From Leucobacter zeae (GTDB lineage Bacteria; Actinomycetota; Actinomycetes; Actinomycetales; Microbacteriaceae): DNA of 64,000 nucleotides. Location of the stretch: assembly GCF_016758175.1 (NCBI RefSeq), contig NZ_QYAB01000001.1, positions 1,839,850 through 1,903,849 on the forward strand, written 5' to 3'. This document shows, piece after piece, positions 39,218 to 47,132 of the stretch. The first letter of the stretch is position 1. Every line of letters starts with the position of its first letter. The translations under genes and the position numbers were made by a program. Under the pieces are notes generated by a model, which was not told the DNA's origin, ran no database searches, and worked only from the letters and a program-made list of their open reading frames with translations.

Positions 39218-39504
39218 CTCGACAGATCGAGCAAGCGGCCAAGACCACGGTCGGAATCCACAAGGTCAACCAACGAGATCTCGGTCGAGTCCTCCTCCCG
39301 GTTCCATCAATACGCGAGCAGGGTCGAATCGTCGCCGAAGTCTCGCGGGAGCGGGAGGCTCTCGAACGCCTCATACGAAGCGCAGATGTCGCACGCGCCC
39401 ATTCTGCCGCCCTCCGTCGTTCCCTCTTGGCCGCAGCCTTCTCACGTCGCCTCGCGGGATCATCGCCAGAGATGTCAGTGGTCGAGGAGAGGATTGAGGC
39501 ATGA
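39214..39504 (+). pseudogene. Truncated type I restriction specificity subunit (HsdS C-terminus)
   Basis: A frame without a start codon reads the C-terminal end of HsdS. It includes RQIEQAAKTTVGIHKVNQRD (from 39220), LLPVPSIREQGRIVAEVSRE and ARAHSAALRRSLLAAAFSRR, the typical end of the second target-recognition domain and the conserved coiled coil. It is preceded in frame by TGA (39211-39213). The remnant begins within a few bases of where the oppositely oriented recombinase remnant ends, marking a recombination junction. Its stop overlaps the ATG of the next gene (ATGA at 39501-39504). No hsdM or hsdR is in the window. Confidence 0.78.
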
Positions 39505-40403
39505 ACGGCAAGCAAGTAGAGCTCTTCCTCGTGGACGGTACGCCCGGTGGTTTGACGACGGCAGAGATCACGAACTGGACGGGCAGTGTGCTGTCCGCGC
39601 GCCGCTCTGACCTGGCGGAACTCCTGCGGCGTGAGGAAGCCCAGCGCACCGGTGCGTACCTTCTCTTGGGCGAAGACGAAGATGCGGTGAGTGATACGAG
39701 CTGCTACGTCGGAGAGGCTGATGTCGTAGCGACGCGGCTCCGTGCTCACGCCAAGGACAAGCCGTTTTGGAACCAGGTGGTGCTCATCACCTCGAAGGAT
39801 ACGAACCTGACGAAGTCACACGTGCGGTACCTGGAGTCGCGACTGATTGAACTCGCCCAACAGGCCGGTCGCGTCACGCTAGAGAACGGCACGGCACCAC
39901 CGAGGCCCCGTCTCCCCGAGGCTGATGTATCGGACATGGAGTACTTCCTCGGCGAACTACAGATAGTGCTCCCTGTTCTCGGCGTCAACGTCATCCGGGT
40001 GCGCGTGGCGAGGTCGCAAACCGTCGCCTCGACACTCTCCGAGTCCCCGGTGTTTGCGCTGACGAACAAGCACAAGACGGTTGACGCTCGCGCGCAGCAG
40101 GTTGACGGCGAGTTCATCATGCTCAGCGGGTCCGCCGTCGTCCCGACGTGGCACGGCGTGGGTAACGCGCGCAGTACCCAGAAGGCGTATGCGAGCTACC
40201 GTGCCCGGCATGAGGGCCTGGTCGCCGATGGCTCCATCGTCGTAGAGGATGGGACGGCCCGAACGACCCGTGACATCGTCTTCGGCTCACCCTCGACGGC
40301 GGGTGCGGTCGCACTCGGCCGCTCGTGCAACGGGCGCGTCGAGTGGGTGAGCGCCGAGGGCTCGTTCGGTGCGTGGGAGAGCCGCGGGATCGAAGATGAC
40401 TGA
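39501..40403 (+). CDS. GIY-YIG nuclease-like protein with DUF4357 domain
   Basis: A 300-residue protein. The N-terminal half has a GIY-YIG-like core (GAYLLLGEDED, SCYVGEADVVATRLRAHAKD, HVRYLESRLIELA), although the classic tyrosines are altered (GAYLLL and CYVG). The C-terminal half matches DUF4357-type domains (SYRARHEGLVADGSIVV and GSPSTAGAVALGRSCNGRVEW). Such proteins are found in defence and mobile regions and are presumed nucleases; activity is unproven. Codon use is less GC-biased than in flanking genes. The ATG overlaps the stop of the hsdS remnant, so it was once the partner of an hsdS gene. Confidence 0.8.
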   Translation: MNGKQVELFLVDGTPGGLTTAEITNWTGSVLSARRSDLAELLRREEAQRTGAYLLLGEDEDAVSDTSCYVGEADVVATRLRAHAKDKPFWNQVVLITSKDTNLTKSHVRYLESRLIELAQQAGRVTLENGTAPPRPRLPEADVSDMEYFLGELQIVLPVLGVNVIRVRVARSQTVASTLSESPVFALTNKHKTVDARAQQVDGEFIMLSGSAVVPTWHGVGNARSTQKAYASYRARHEGLVADGSIVVEDGTARTTRDIVFGSPSTAGAVALGRSCNGRVEWVSAEGSFGAWESRGIEDD

Positions 40404-40415
40404 CCTTCGAAGTAC

Positions 40416-40445
40416 TTGGTCGATGGCCCGGGGTGGGGTTACACT
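40416..40445 (+). promoter_or_regulatory. Promoter of the small RNA upstream of the Abi gene
   Basis: TTGGTC (40416-40421), an 18-bp spacer and TACACT (40440-40445). The expected transcript start is near 40452, directly before a stable hairpin and a U-rich tract. Confidence 0.45.
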
Positions 40446-40451
40446 TGAGTC

Positions 40452-40497
40452 AACAGTTCAGCCCGCCCAGTCTTCTGGTGTGGGCTGGATCTCTTTT
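40452..40497 (+). ncRNA. Candidate small structured RNA upstream of the Abi_2 gene
   Basis: The segment folds into a hairpin: CAGCCCGC (40459-40466) pairs with 40480-40487, then CCAG (40467-40470) pairs with CTGG (40475-40478), with one bulged U and loop UCUU. A U-A and a U-G pair can extend the base. CUCUUUU follows at 40491-40497, as in an intrinsic terminator. With the promoter at 40416-40445 this gives an RNA of roughly 45 nt ending just before the Abi start. Structured RNAs next to abiF-type genes are known; whether this belongs to that class needs a covariance search. Confidence 0.5.
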
Positions 40498-40502
40498 CAG
40501 GG

Positions 40503-41549
40503 GTGGCTCGGGTGACGCGCCCCGTCAAGCCGTACGGCTCACTCGATGAGCACCTTGCCAAGCTGGAGCAGCGCGGTATGGCGCTCGACCGCGCGTTCGC
40601 AGCGCAGTGGCTCGGGAGTGTCGGCTACTACCGGCTGAGCGGCTACTGGTATCCATACCGCGTCCTGCATAGCAACCAGCGCGGCGACACCTTCGAAGCC
40701 GGGACCTCATTTGCTGACGTGGTTGCCTTGTATGAGTTTGACCGGAAGCTCCGCACGCTCGTCCATGACGGCATAGAGCGGGTCGAGGTGATGCTACGCA
40801 CGCGGCTCAGCGAGACCGTCGGAGCGAATGGCGCTTTGGCGTACCTTGACAGAGCGCACTTTCGTCCCACGTTCGATCACGCAGCCTGGTTGGCCACAGC
40901 ACAGAGGCGCATCGCCCGCTCGCGGCGCCGCAACGATGCCGTGCGACATCATGATGAGCACTACGGTGGGCAGTTACCGATCTGGGTACTTTCGGAGGTG
41001 CTCGACTTCGCGGACGTATCCCGCCTCTATGAGGGGTTGCCTGCGAGGGCGCAGTGGGAGATCGCTGAGCAACTGGGCGTGCAGATCGATCTTGGCGCGT
41101 TGAGTAAGAGTCAGGCCGATCGGTCCAAGAAGAACCATCCCCTCGTTCGATGGTTCGAACAGCTAGCGATCGTGCGTAACTCAAGTGCTCACCACGCGCG
41201 ACTGTGGAACCGATCCTTCGCACCCGTGGGAACTGCGGCGATACGGACGATTCCAGAACTCGTCGCCCTCCCCGAGGGACAGAGCGAGCGACTCCATGGC
41301 GCGCTATGTGTGATGGGCCTTCTCCTCGAAGCAGCTTCGCCGGGAACGACCTGGCAGGGCAAGGTCCGTGACCTTGTCGAAATCTCGTTCACTCAGATAC
41401 ATGGTCGTCGCGTCGAGGAGATGGGCTTTCCCGAATCATGGAGTGACGACCCGTTCTGGTCGAGGAAGCCGCCCCCGTCGGCCTCTCACGCTTGCAGACC
41501 CTCATCACCTCCACTGGCACGCCCCGCTCCCGGCTCGGGGCATGATTGA
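40503..41549 (+). CDS. Abi_2 family (AbiD/AbiF-like) abortive infection protein
   Basis: A 348-residue protein of the Abi_2 family, associated with abortive infection of phage-infected cells. Features are the conserved start KPYGSLDEHLAKLEQRGM, the GYYRLSGYWYPYR motif, EFDRKLRTLVHDGIERVEVMLR, and the HEPN-type RNase motif RNSSAHH (Rx4H) in IVRNSSAHHARLWNR. By analogy it cuts or binds RNA when triggered. The GTG at 40503 touches AGGGG; a GTG at 40512, 5 bases after AGGGGTGG, may be the true start. The last 35 residues are Pro and Ser rich. A small-RNA-like hairpin lies directly upstream. Confidence 0.88.
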   Translation: MARVTRPVKPYGSLDEHLAKLEQRGMALDRAFAAQWLGSVGYYRLSGYWYPYRVLHSNQRGDTFEAGTSFADVVALYEFDRKLRTLVHDGIERVEVMLRTRLSETVGANGALAYLDRAHFRPTFDHAAWLATAQRRIARSRRRNDAVRHHDEHYGGQLPIWVLSEVLDFADVSRLYEGLPARAQWEIAEQLGVQIDLGALSKSQADRSKKNHPLVRWFEQLAIVRNSSAHHARLWNRSFAPVGTAAIRTIPELVALPEGQSERLHGALCVMGLLLEAASPGTTWQGKVRDLVEISFTQIHGRRVEEMGFPESWSDDPFWSRKPPPSASHACRPSSPPLARPAPGSGHD

Positions 41550-41552
41550 CGC

Positions 41553-42353
41553 ATGCCGGCGACATCTCCGACCGAACTGCTGCCCGACGCGTCGACGTGG
41601 ATGCCCGCGACTGGAGGCGAATCGGGCGCCATCGTGCTCCGCGACGCGGGCGGCGGCCGCTACGCGAAGATCGTCCCTCCCTCGGCCGCAGCAGCGCTGT
41701 CGGACGAACGCGACCGCATCGAATGGCTCTCCGGCACCGGGATCCCGGGCCCTGAGGTCCTCGACTGGCGCGAGACGGAGCACGGGGCCTGCCTGATCAC
41801 GAGCACCGTCGAGGGCGTGCCCGCGGACCGGCTGGATCCGGGCGGTCTCGCCCGCGCATGGCCGTCGATCGCAGACGCGCTCGTCGGGCTGCACGGCATC
41901 CCGGTCGACTCCTGCCCGTACGGCAGGACGCTCGACGACATGATGGTTCTGGCTCGAGCGACGGTCGCCGAGGATCGGGTCCGGTCCGAGTTCCTGCCCC
42001 GGCACCTCGTCGGAACCCCTCCCGCCGTGATCCTCGAGGATCTGGAGCGCGAGCTCCCGCTGCGCATGGCGCAGGAGGCATCCGAGTCGGTGATCTGCCA
42101 CGGGGATCTCTGCCTGCCCAACGTCCTCGTCGATCCGAGCACGTCGCGCGTCGCCGGGCTCATCGACCTGGGCCGCCTCGGGCGCGCCGACCCCTGCGCC
42201 GACATCGCGCTGCTCCTGGCGAACGCCTGCGAGACCTGGCCCGATGCGCGCGCCACCGAACGGGCGGACCGCGCATTCGCCGCGCGCTACGGCATCGTGC
42301 TGGACGAAGCACGGCTCGACTTCTACCTCCGACTCGACCCGCTGACCTGGTAG
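41553..42353 (+). CDS. APH(3')-like aminoglycoside phosphotransferase family kinase
   Basis: A 266-residue protein-kinase-like fold enzyme. Motifs are the catalytic HGDLCLPNVLVD and the metal-binding IDLGRLGRADPCADIALLL; the C-terminal DEARLDFYLRLDPLTW is close to the usual end of APH(3') enzymes. It may phosphorylate aminoglycosides, or another small molecule in its host; the sequence alone does not show resistance. The ATG lies 4 bases after the Abi stop but GC content returns to the chromosomal level here, so it probably marks the island edge. Confidence 0.82.
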   Translation: MPATSPTELLPDASTWMPATGGESGAIVLRDAGGGRYAKIVPPSAAAALSDERDRIEWLSGTGIPGPEVLDWRETEHGACLITSTVEGVPADRLDPGGLARAWPSIADALVGLHGIPVDSCPYGRTLDDMMVLARATVAEDRVRSEFLPRHLVGTPPAVILEDLERELPLRMAQEASESVICHGDLCLPNVLVDPSTSRVAGLIDLGRLGRADPCADIALLLANACETWPDARATERADRAFAARYGIVLDEARLDFYLRLDPLTW

Positions 42354-42402
42354 CCCGCGATCCGGACCACCCGCGCGGCGGCCCCGAGCGTAGACTCGCG
42401 AC

Positions 42403-42960
42403 ATGGGACTCCTGACTTTCAGCCTCAACGTCACCCTGGACGGCTGCGTCGATCACGAGGAGGGCATCGCCGACGAGGAGACGCACGCCCACTTCACGCG
42501 CCTCATGGACGATGCCGGAGCCATGCTCTGGGGCAGAGTCACCTACGAGATGATGGAGGTCTACTGGCCGGCGGTCGCCCGCGGCGAGGAGGACGCGTCG
42601 CCCGCGGTGCGCGAGTGGGCGGTCAAGCTGGAGGCCAAGCCGAAGTACGTCGTGTCCACCACCCGGAGCGACTTCCCTTGGAACGGCACCCACCGCATCT
42701 CGGGCGACCTGCGATCGGGGGTGCAGGCGCTCAAGGATGCGACCCCGGACGGCGTGCTGCTCGGCAGCGGGGTGCTCGCCGCCGAGCTGGACCGACTCGA
42801 CCTGATCGACGACTACCGGTTCCTCGTCCACCCGCGGATCGCGGGCCACGGCCCGCGGCTGCACGAGAGCGGACTGTCCGAAACCCGGCGCCTCGACCTC
42901 GTGTCGGCGATCCCGCTCGGCAATGGTGCTGTAGACATGCACTACCGCCGCGCGCGCTGA
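42403..42960 (+). CDS. Dihydrofolate reductase family (RibD C-terminal-like) protein
   Basis: A 185-residue NADPH-binding reductase of the DHFR/RibD_C superfamily, not true folate DHFR. It starts LLTFSLNVTLDGCVDHEEG and has AMLWGRVTYEMMEVYWP and DGVLLGSGVLAAELDRLDLIDD cut as GVLLGSGVLAAELDRLDLID. HPRIAGHGPRLHE follows. The substrate is unknown. TAGACT at 42391-42396 lies 6 bases before the ATG, giving a probable leaderless mRNA. It stands alone on the plus strand. Confidence 0.85.
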   Translation: MGLLTFSLNVTLDGCVDHEEGIADEETHAHFTRLMDDAGAMLWGRVTYEMMEVYWPAVARGEEDASPAVREWAVKLEAKPKYVVSTTRSDFPWNGTHRISGDLRSGVQALKDATPDGVLLGSGVLAAELDRLDLIDDYRFLVHPRIAGHGPRLHESGLSETRRLDLVSAIPLGNGAVDMHYRRAR

Positions 42961-43100
42961 TGGATCACCCCGCCGCGACGCACGCGGCGACCCCGGCGCG
43001 ATGGAGCGGGCTTCCCATAGGATGATCGCGCGGACGTCGCGGAGTACGGCCGCCGGCCGCGTCGGCGCGGCCGAGTACCAGTGAGGCAACGGAGGCCCGC

Positions 43101-44369
43101 ATGTCCGCCATCGACGCACTGACCGCCGCGCTCGGCGGCATTCTCGGGACCGAACGGGCCGACGAGCTGCTCGCGCAGCTGGACGCGTTCTCGAACCAAC
43201 CCAACGCGGTGAAGGGCGCCGCGAAGCGCGCGGGGGATCCCGAGGTCGAATCCGCCGCGCTACGAGTGTTCGTGCAGGCGGATGCCCGGACGATCGCCGG
43301 AGCGCTCGACTCGATCGCGATGTGGGGCCTGCTGACGCTCGCGGCACGCGCCGATCCCGCTGTGCTGGACGGGCTCCCCGAGCACCTCGCGGCATCGCCC
43401 AAGGCGGCGTCCATCCGCCGAGCCGCGACGAAGCACCGGAAGTCCGCGTCGGCCGGGCCCCGAGCGGGTACCGGCGAGTCGGCTCCGGGCGCCGCGACCG
43501 CAGCTGCGGCGGACGACGAGCCGGCGCTACCGACGAAGATCTCGGAGGTCGCGAAGTGGATCGCGGCCCATCCCGACGTCGACCCGGCGCGCTTCACCGC
43601 GCACCCCGGCCAGCGCGCCGCCGCGCGCCGGGTCGCCCTGCGCGCGCTCGGCGCCATCGCGAGCCCCGCGGCGCTCGAGACCCTCTCCGGCTACGCCTCG
43701 CCTGCATACTCCGATGCCGAACTCGCCGAGCTGCACCGCGCCTGGGGCGAGTTCGATCGCCGCGACTTCGCCGCCGCGATGTTCGGGCCGGGCTCGGCCG
43801 GGCTCCGCCTCGGTGCGTGCTCATCGATCGAGGGGATCGGGGCGGTCGAGGGCCTCACCGCGCTCGACGTGATCCTCGAGCGCCACGCGGACTTGACGCC
43901 GCTCGCCGAGTGCGTCGAGCTGCGGGAGCTCCGCGTGCACGCGACCATCGGCTCGGGACTCACGAGCATCGAGCCGATCGCGGGGCTGCCGCATCTCGAG
44001 CATCTGGAACTCATCGGCGTCACGCGTGATGCCGACCTCGCCGTGCTCCGGCAGACGCCGATCGCGCAGCTCTACGTGCATCTCGACGGCGCCGACGGGT
44101 CCTTCCTGACCGAGATGCCGCGGCTTCAGGGCCTCCGCGCGAGTTTCGCATGCGAGCTGAATCCCGCGTTCGAGGAGCCGGACGACGCGCCCGATGAGCG
44201 CCCCGCCCACGCGGGTTCCGCTGAGACCGTGCTGGCGCTCGTGCGCTCCGGCGTCACCGTGGTGCTGTTCCACCACGAGAGCTGGGTCCCGCCGTTCATC
44301 GCGGGACTGCCGGGCGACGTCTCCGCAGAACAAGCCCGCGGGCTCGTCCGCCTCAGCCGAGCGGCATAG
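43101..44369 (+). CDS. Unrecognised leucine-rich-repeat-like protein
   Basis: A 422-residue soluble protein that I do not recognise. The N-terminal 130 residues are helical (ADELLAQLDAFSNQPNAVKG). A disordered Ala, Gly and Ser rich linker (about residues 112-140) follows. The next part (about 140-235) is helical, and residues about 240-340 look like short leucine-rich repeats with spaced Leu and Ile: LTALDVILERHADLTPLAEC, HLEHLELIGVTRD. No signal peptide or membrane helix is seen. It could be a protein-interaction module; the function is unknown. It stands alone and normal codon use suggests it is long resident. Confidence 0.7.
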   Translation: MSAIDALTAALGGILGTERADELLAQLDAFSNQPNAVKGAAKRAGDPEVESAALRVFVQADARTIAGALDSIAMWGLLTLAARADPAVLDGLPEHLAASPKAASIRRAATKHRKSASAGPRAGTGESAPGAATAAAADDEPALPTKISEVAKWIAAHPDVDPARFTAHPGQRAAARRVALRALGAIASPAALETLSGYASPAYSDAELAELHRAWGEFDRRDFAAAMFGPGSAGLRLGACSSIEGIGAVEGLTALDVILERHADLTPLAECVELRELRVHATIGSGLTSIEPIAGLPHLEHLELIGVTRDADLAVLRQTPIAQLYVHLDGADGSFLTEMPRLQGLRASFACELNPAFEEPDDAPDERPAHAGSAETVLALVRSGVTVVLFHHESWVPPFIAGLPGDVSAEQARGLVRLSRAA

Positions 44370-44423
44370 CTCCCCGGCCCTCCGGAGCCTGCGGCCGGCG
44401 ACGAGTCCCGGCGCGCGTCCGAA

Positions 44424-45002
44424 TCAGGGGCACCGCCGCACGGCACCGGCGATCGTCGAGACGGCCCAGGCGACGAGGAGCATCGCGGCGAGGAGCGGCA
44501 GCACGGCGGCGCAGAACACCAGGATCGTTCCGGTCGCGAAGTCGGCCGCTCCCGTACGCCCAAGCCCGATCGCACCGCCCCCGAAACTGTCGCGGGCGAC
44601 CAGGATCTCGCCGTCGAGCCACCCCGTGCGCTCCGCACATTGTACGATATGCTCGCCGGCCCGCCGGGCCTCGATCCCGACCACCTGCTGGAACATCGGG
44701 CGGTCGCTGACCCACCAGAGCACGTCGGACCACTCCAGCGCAGGCGGGCGCGTCGTCGGCGCTTCGGCGCCAGTCGGGTCGATGACGGAGCACGAAGAGG
44801 TTGCGAAGGCCGTCGCCGCGCTGTCCATCCAGACCCCGGCGCGCTCGCCCGTTGCGAGACGTATCGTCACCGGGACGTCGAGCGGCCCGGGCGTCGAGGC
44901 CTCCAGCGACCTCGCGATGGGGAGCGCCCAGAGCATCCAGACGAGCACCGCGCCGATCGCGCTCAGCGCGGCGACGGCCAGCACGCGTTTCGGGTGTCTC
45001 AC
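44424..45002 (-). CDS. Hypothetical two-helix membrane protein
   Basis: A 192-residue protein with an N-terminal transmembrane helix (about residues 7-28), an extracellular domain of about 120 residues with two cysteines (SSCSVIDP and VQCAERTG) that could form a disulphide, and a C-terminal helix (about 158-182). It starts GTG with CAGACT 6 bases upstream. I do not recognise the family. It is near the alpha/beta hydrolase gene on the same strand, with 4 bases between that gene's stop and this start, so they are likely co-transcribed. Confidence 0.6.
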   Translation of the reverse strand: MRHPKRVLAVAALSAIGAVLVWMLWALPIARSLEASTPGPLDVPVTIRLATGERAGVWMDSAATAFATSSCSVIDPTGAEAPTTRPPALEWSDVLWWVSDRPMFQQVVGIEARRAGEHIVQCAERTGWLDGEILVARDSFGGGAIGLGRTGAADFATGTILVFCAAVLPLLAAMLLVAWAVSTIAGAVRRCP

Positions 45003-45006
45003 CGCA

Positions 45007-45918
45007 TCAGTCTGCCAGGTGCCGACACGCGTCGTCGCGGGACGGACCGTCGAGTCTTGCGAGGAACGCTCGCGCCGCAGACAGGAACGCGTCGTGCGCC
45101 TCGAGCTGCGCCCAGTGCCCGCACCGCGGTTGGAGCACGAGCTCGCCGTCCGGCAGCGCCGCGGCCGCGCGGCGCGACCCGTCGGGATCGACGAGACGGT
45201 CGCCCTCGCCGTGGAACAGCAGCGTCGGTGCCCGGAGCCCGGCCATGCGATCGCTCAGATCGTTGAGCATCCGATCGCGCCCGATCGATGCCTGGTTGTA
45301 GCGCAGGTAGCCGAGCGCGCCGTCGCGATGCGCCGACATCCGCACGAACTCGTCCACGACCTCGGGCGGCAGCGAGCCGGGATCAGCCACCATGGTTCGG
45401 ATCGCGCTCCTCGCGAACCGGTTGGACCAGCGCGCCGCAGGCAGGAGCACGCGGTCGGGAAGCCGCGCCGCCCACCAGGCGAGCCGGTGGAGCAGCGGGT
45501 TGCGGAAGATCGGGATCAGCCCCCCGGGGGCGATCGCGATCACTCCCGCGGTGATTCCCGGCCGATCCAGCGCCAGGTTGAGCACGACGTCTCCGCCCAT
45601 CGACACCCCGACGACAGCGACCGGGCCGTCCACGACCGACGCGATCACCTCGGCCACGACCGCCGCAAGGGCCCGGGCGCCGCCGACCGGTGCGACTCCG
45701 ATGCTGCCTCCGAAGCCCGGCAGGTCGATCGCCCACGCCTCGCGGTCGGCCCCGAAGGCGCCGAGCAGCCGGTACCAGGAGATCGCAGCGGCATCCCCGC
45801 CGCCGCCGTGGACCAGCACGACCGGGATCCTGCCCGGACGCGGTGCTCCGGCGTGCAGCACGCGCAGTCCGCCCGCGGAGGTCGTGACCGTTCGCGCGTC
45901 GGCGCCAGGCGGGATCAT
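45007..45918 (-). CDS. Alpha/beta-hydrolase fold protein
   Basis: A 303-residue hydrolase. It has the oxyanion region VVLVHGGGGDAAAISW, the nucleophile elbow GVSMGGD with Ser, an Asp in LFHGEGDRLVDPDGS and the catalytic His in PRCGHWAQLEAHDAF. Similar enzymes cleave esters or C-C bonds in ring-cleavage products. The substrate cannot be told. The ATG at 45918 is chosen because the conserved fold starts soon after; the open frame upstream overlaps the glutathione peroxidase gene. It follows that gene on the same strand. Confidence 0.86.
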   Translation of the reverse strand: MIPPGADARTVTTSAGGLRVLHAGAPRPGRIPVVLVHGGGGDAAAISWYRLLGAFGADREAWAIDLPGFGGSIGVAPVGGARALAAVVAEVIASVVDGPVAVVGVSMGGDVVLNLALDRPGITAGVIAIAPGGLIPIFRNPLLHRLAWWAARLPDRVLLPAARWSNRFARSAIRTMVADPGSLPPEVVDEFVRMSAHRDGALGYLRYNQASIGRDRMLNDLSDRMAGLRAPTLLFHGEGDRLVDPDGSRRAAAALPDGELVLQPRCGHWAQLEAHDAFLSAARAFLARLDGPSRDDACRHLAD

Positions 45919-45953
45919 CGCACCGGGCTCCGGTGCCGGGGGTCGTCGCCCGG

Positions 45954-46436
45954 TCACTGCAGCGCGGCCTCGATCGCTGCGATGACCGCGGGATCGTCGG
46001 GCTCCACCTGGGGACGGAAACGAGACGCGGTACCGTCCGCTCCGATGACGAACTTCTCGAAGTTCCACTTCACCCGACCGGTGCGGCCCGAAGCGTCGGG
46101 GACCTCGTGCAGGCGCGCATAGAGCGGGTGTTTCCGGCCTCCGTTGACCCGGGTCTTCTCCATGAGCGGGAAGCTGACCCCGTAGGTCAGTGCGCAGAAC
46201 TCCTTGATCTGCTCGCCGGAACCGGGTTCCTGGCCGAGGAACTGATTGCACGGGAACCCGACCACACTGAACCCGCGTTCCCCGTAGGTCCGCTGAAGAG
46301 CCTCCAGCCGCTCGTACTGAGGCGTCATGCCGCAGCGCGAGGCGACGTTCACGACGAGCACGGCGCGCGTGCCGAGCGCCGCGAGCGTCGTCGGCGCCCC
46401 GTCGATGGTCGTCAGCGGGATCTCGAACAGCTCCAT
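45954..46436 (-). CDS. Glutathione peroxidase family thiol peroxidase
   Basis: A 160-residue enzyme of the GPx family with the peroxidatic Cys in VASRCGMTPQYERLE, the resolving region GFPCNQFLGQEPGS and the conserved KWNFEKFVI (Trp, Asn of the tetrad). In bacteria without glutathione these enzymes usually use thioredoxin to reduce peroxides. TAGGGT lies 6 bases before the ATG on the minus strand, overlapping a GGAGG-type ribosome site. It is upstream of the hydrolase and divergent from the flavin reductase. Confidence 0.93.
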   Translation of the reverse strand: MELFEIPLTTIDGAPTTLAALGTRAVLVVNVASRCGMTPQYERLEALQRTYGERGFSVVGFPCNQFLGQEPGSGEQIKEFCALTYGVSFPLMEKTRVNGGRKHPLYARLHEVPDASGRTGRVKWNFEKFVIGADGTASRFRPQVEPDDPAVIAAIEAALQ

Positions 46437-46542
46437 GCCTCCACCCTATGCCGCGACCGCCCCGCCGGTGCCGGGGAATACGCCGCGAGCGCGCCGCGTT
46501 GCCTCACCTGGGAAACGTTCCGAACGAAGGGAAGTACCGGGT

Positions 46543-47064
46543 ATGAACGCGCAGGATGCGGCGTCGAGACGGATCGAGACGAGCGGCGCCGAAGCGCTGA
46601 AGGCGGCGTTCCGGGAACACCCGGCGGGGATCGCGCTCATCACGGCCGAGACCCCCGACGGCCCTGTCGGGCTCACCGCATCGAGCGTCGCATCCGTCGG
46701 CATCGATCCGCCCGCGCTCTCCTTCTCGGTCACGCGTGCGACCGGAAGCGCCGGAGGCATCCTGGGCGCGAGCAGCTATCTCGTCCACCTGCTCGACAGC
46801 CGCCACGTCGAGATCGCGCGCTCGTTCGCCGTCTCGGGGGCGGAGCGCTTCACGGAGGCGCAGGGCTGGGAGCGGCTCGTGACCGGCGAGCCGTATCTCC
46901 CCGGCACGCGTGCGGCGCTGCGCTGCCGCACCCTGCACTCCCTCGGTGTCGGGTCGTCGGTGATCGTGGTCGCCGAGGTGCTCGAAGCCGTCTTCGGCGC
47001 CACTGCGGACCCCGTGGTGTACGTCGATCGCGGGTTCCACGAGCTTCCTCTGAGCGCGGCCTGA
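46543..47064 (+). CDS. Flavin reductase domain protein
   Basis: A 173-residue FMN-binding split-barrel protein of the flavin reductase (HpaC/ActVB-like) family. Motifs are HPAGIALITAETPDGPVGLTASS and PALSFSVTRATGSAGG, and a C-terminal GDP-type tail (VYVDRGFHELPL). It would supply reduced flavin to a monooxygenase, but none is adjacent. I start at the ATG 46543 after CGAAGGGAAG; the open frame continues upstream across the divergent gene's start and is not coding there. Confidence 0.87.
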   Translation: MNAQDAASRRIETSGAEALKAAFREHPAGIALITAETPDGPVGLTASSVASVGIDPPALSFSVTRATGSAGGILGASSYLVHLLDSRHVEIARSFAVSGAERFTEAQGWERLVTGEPYLPGTRAALRCRTLHSLGVGSSVIVVAEVLEAVFGATADPVVYVDRGFHELPLSAA

Positions 47065-47091
47065 CACCGGCCGGGGGGTCGCTGCCCCGTC

Positions 47092-47121
47092 ATCCTGCGC
47101 GAGCGGAGCGAGTCGCAGGAT
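47092..47121. repeat. REP-like palindromic element
   Basis: ATCCTGCG (47092-47099) and CGCAGGAT (47114-47121) are inverted arms around a GC-rich 14-base loop, between convergent genes. It is of the kind of intergenic repeat seen in high-GC actinobacteria, and may double as a terminator. A single copy in the window. Confidence 0.45.
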
Positions 47122-47132
47122 CCACCCGTCCG

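Noticed and set aside
38370..41549. Direct repeat of the tRNA-Val 3' end as an attachment site at the far end of the island
   Set aside because: I found no second copy of the T-arm/acceptor sequence near 41.4-41.6 kb, so no att pair can be claimed.
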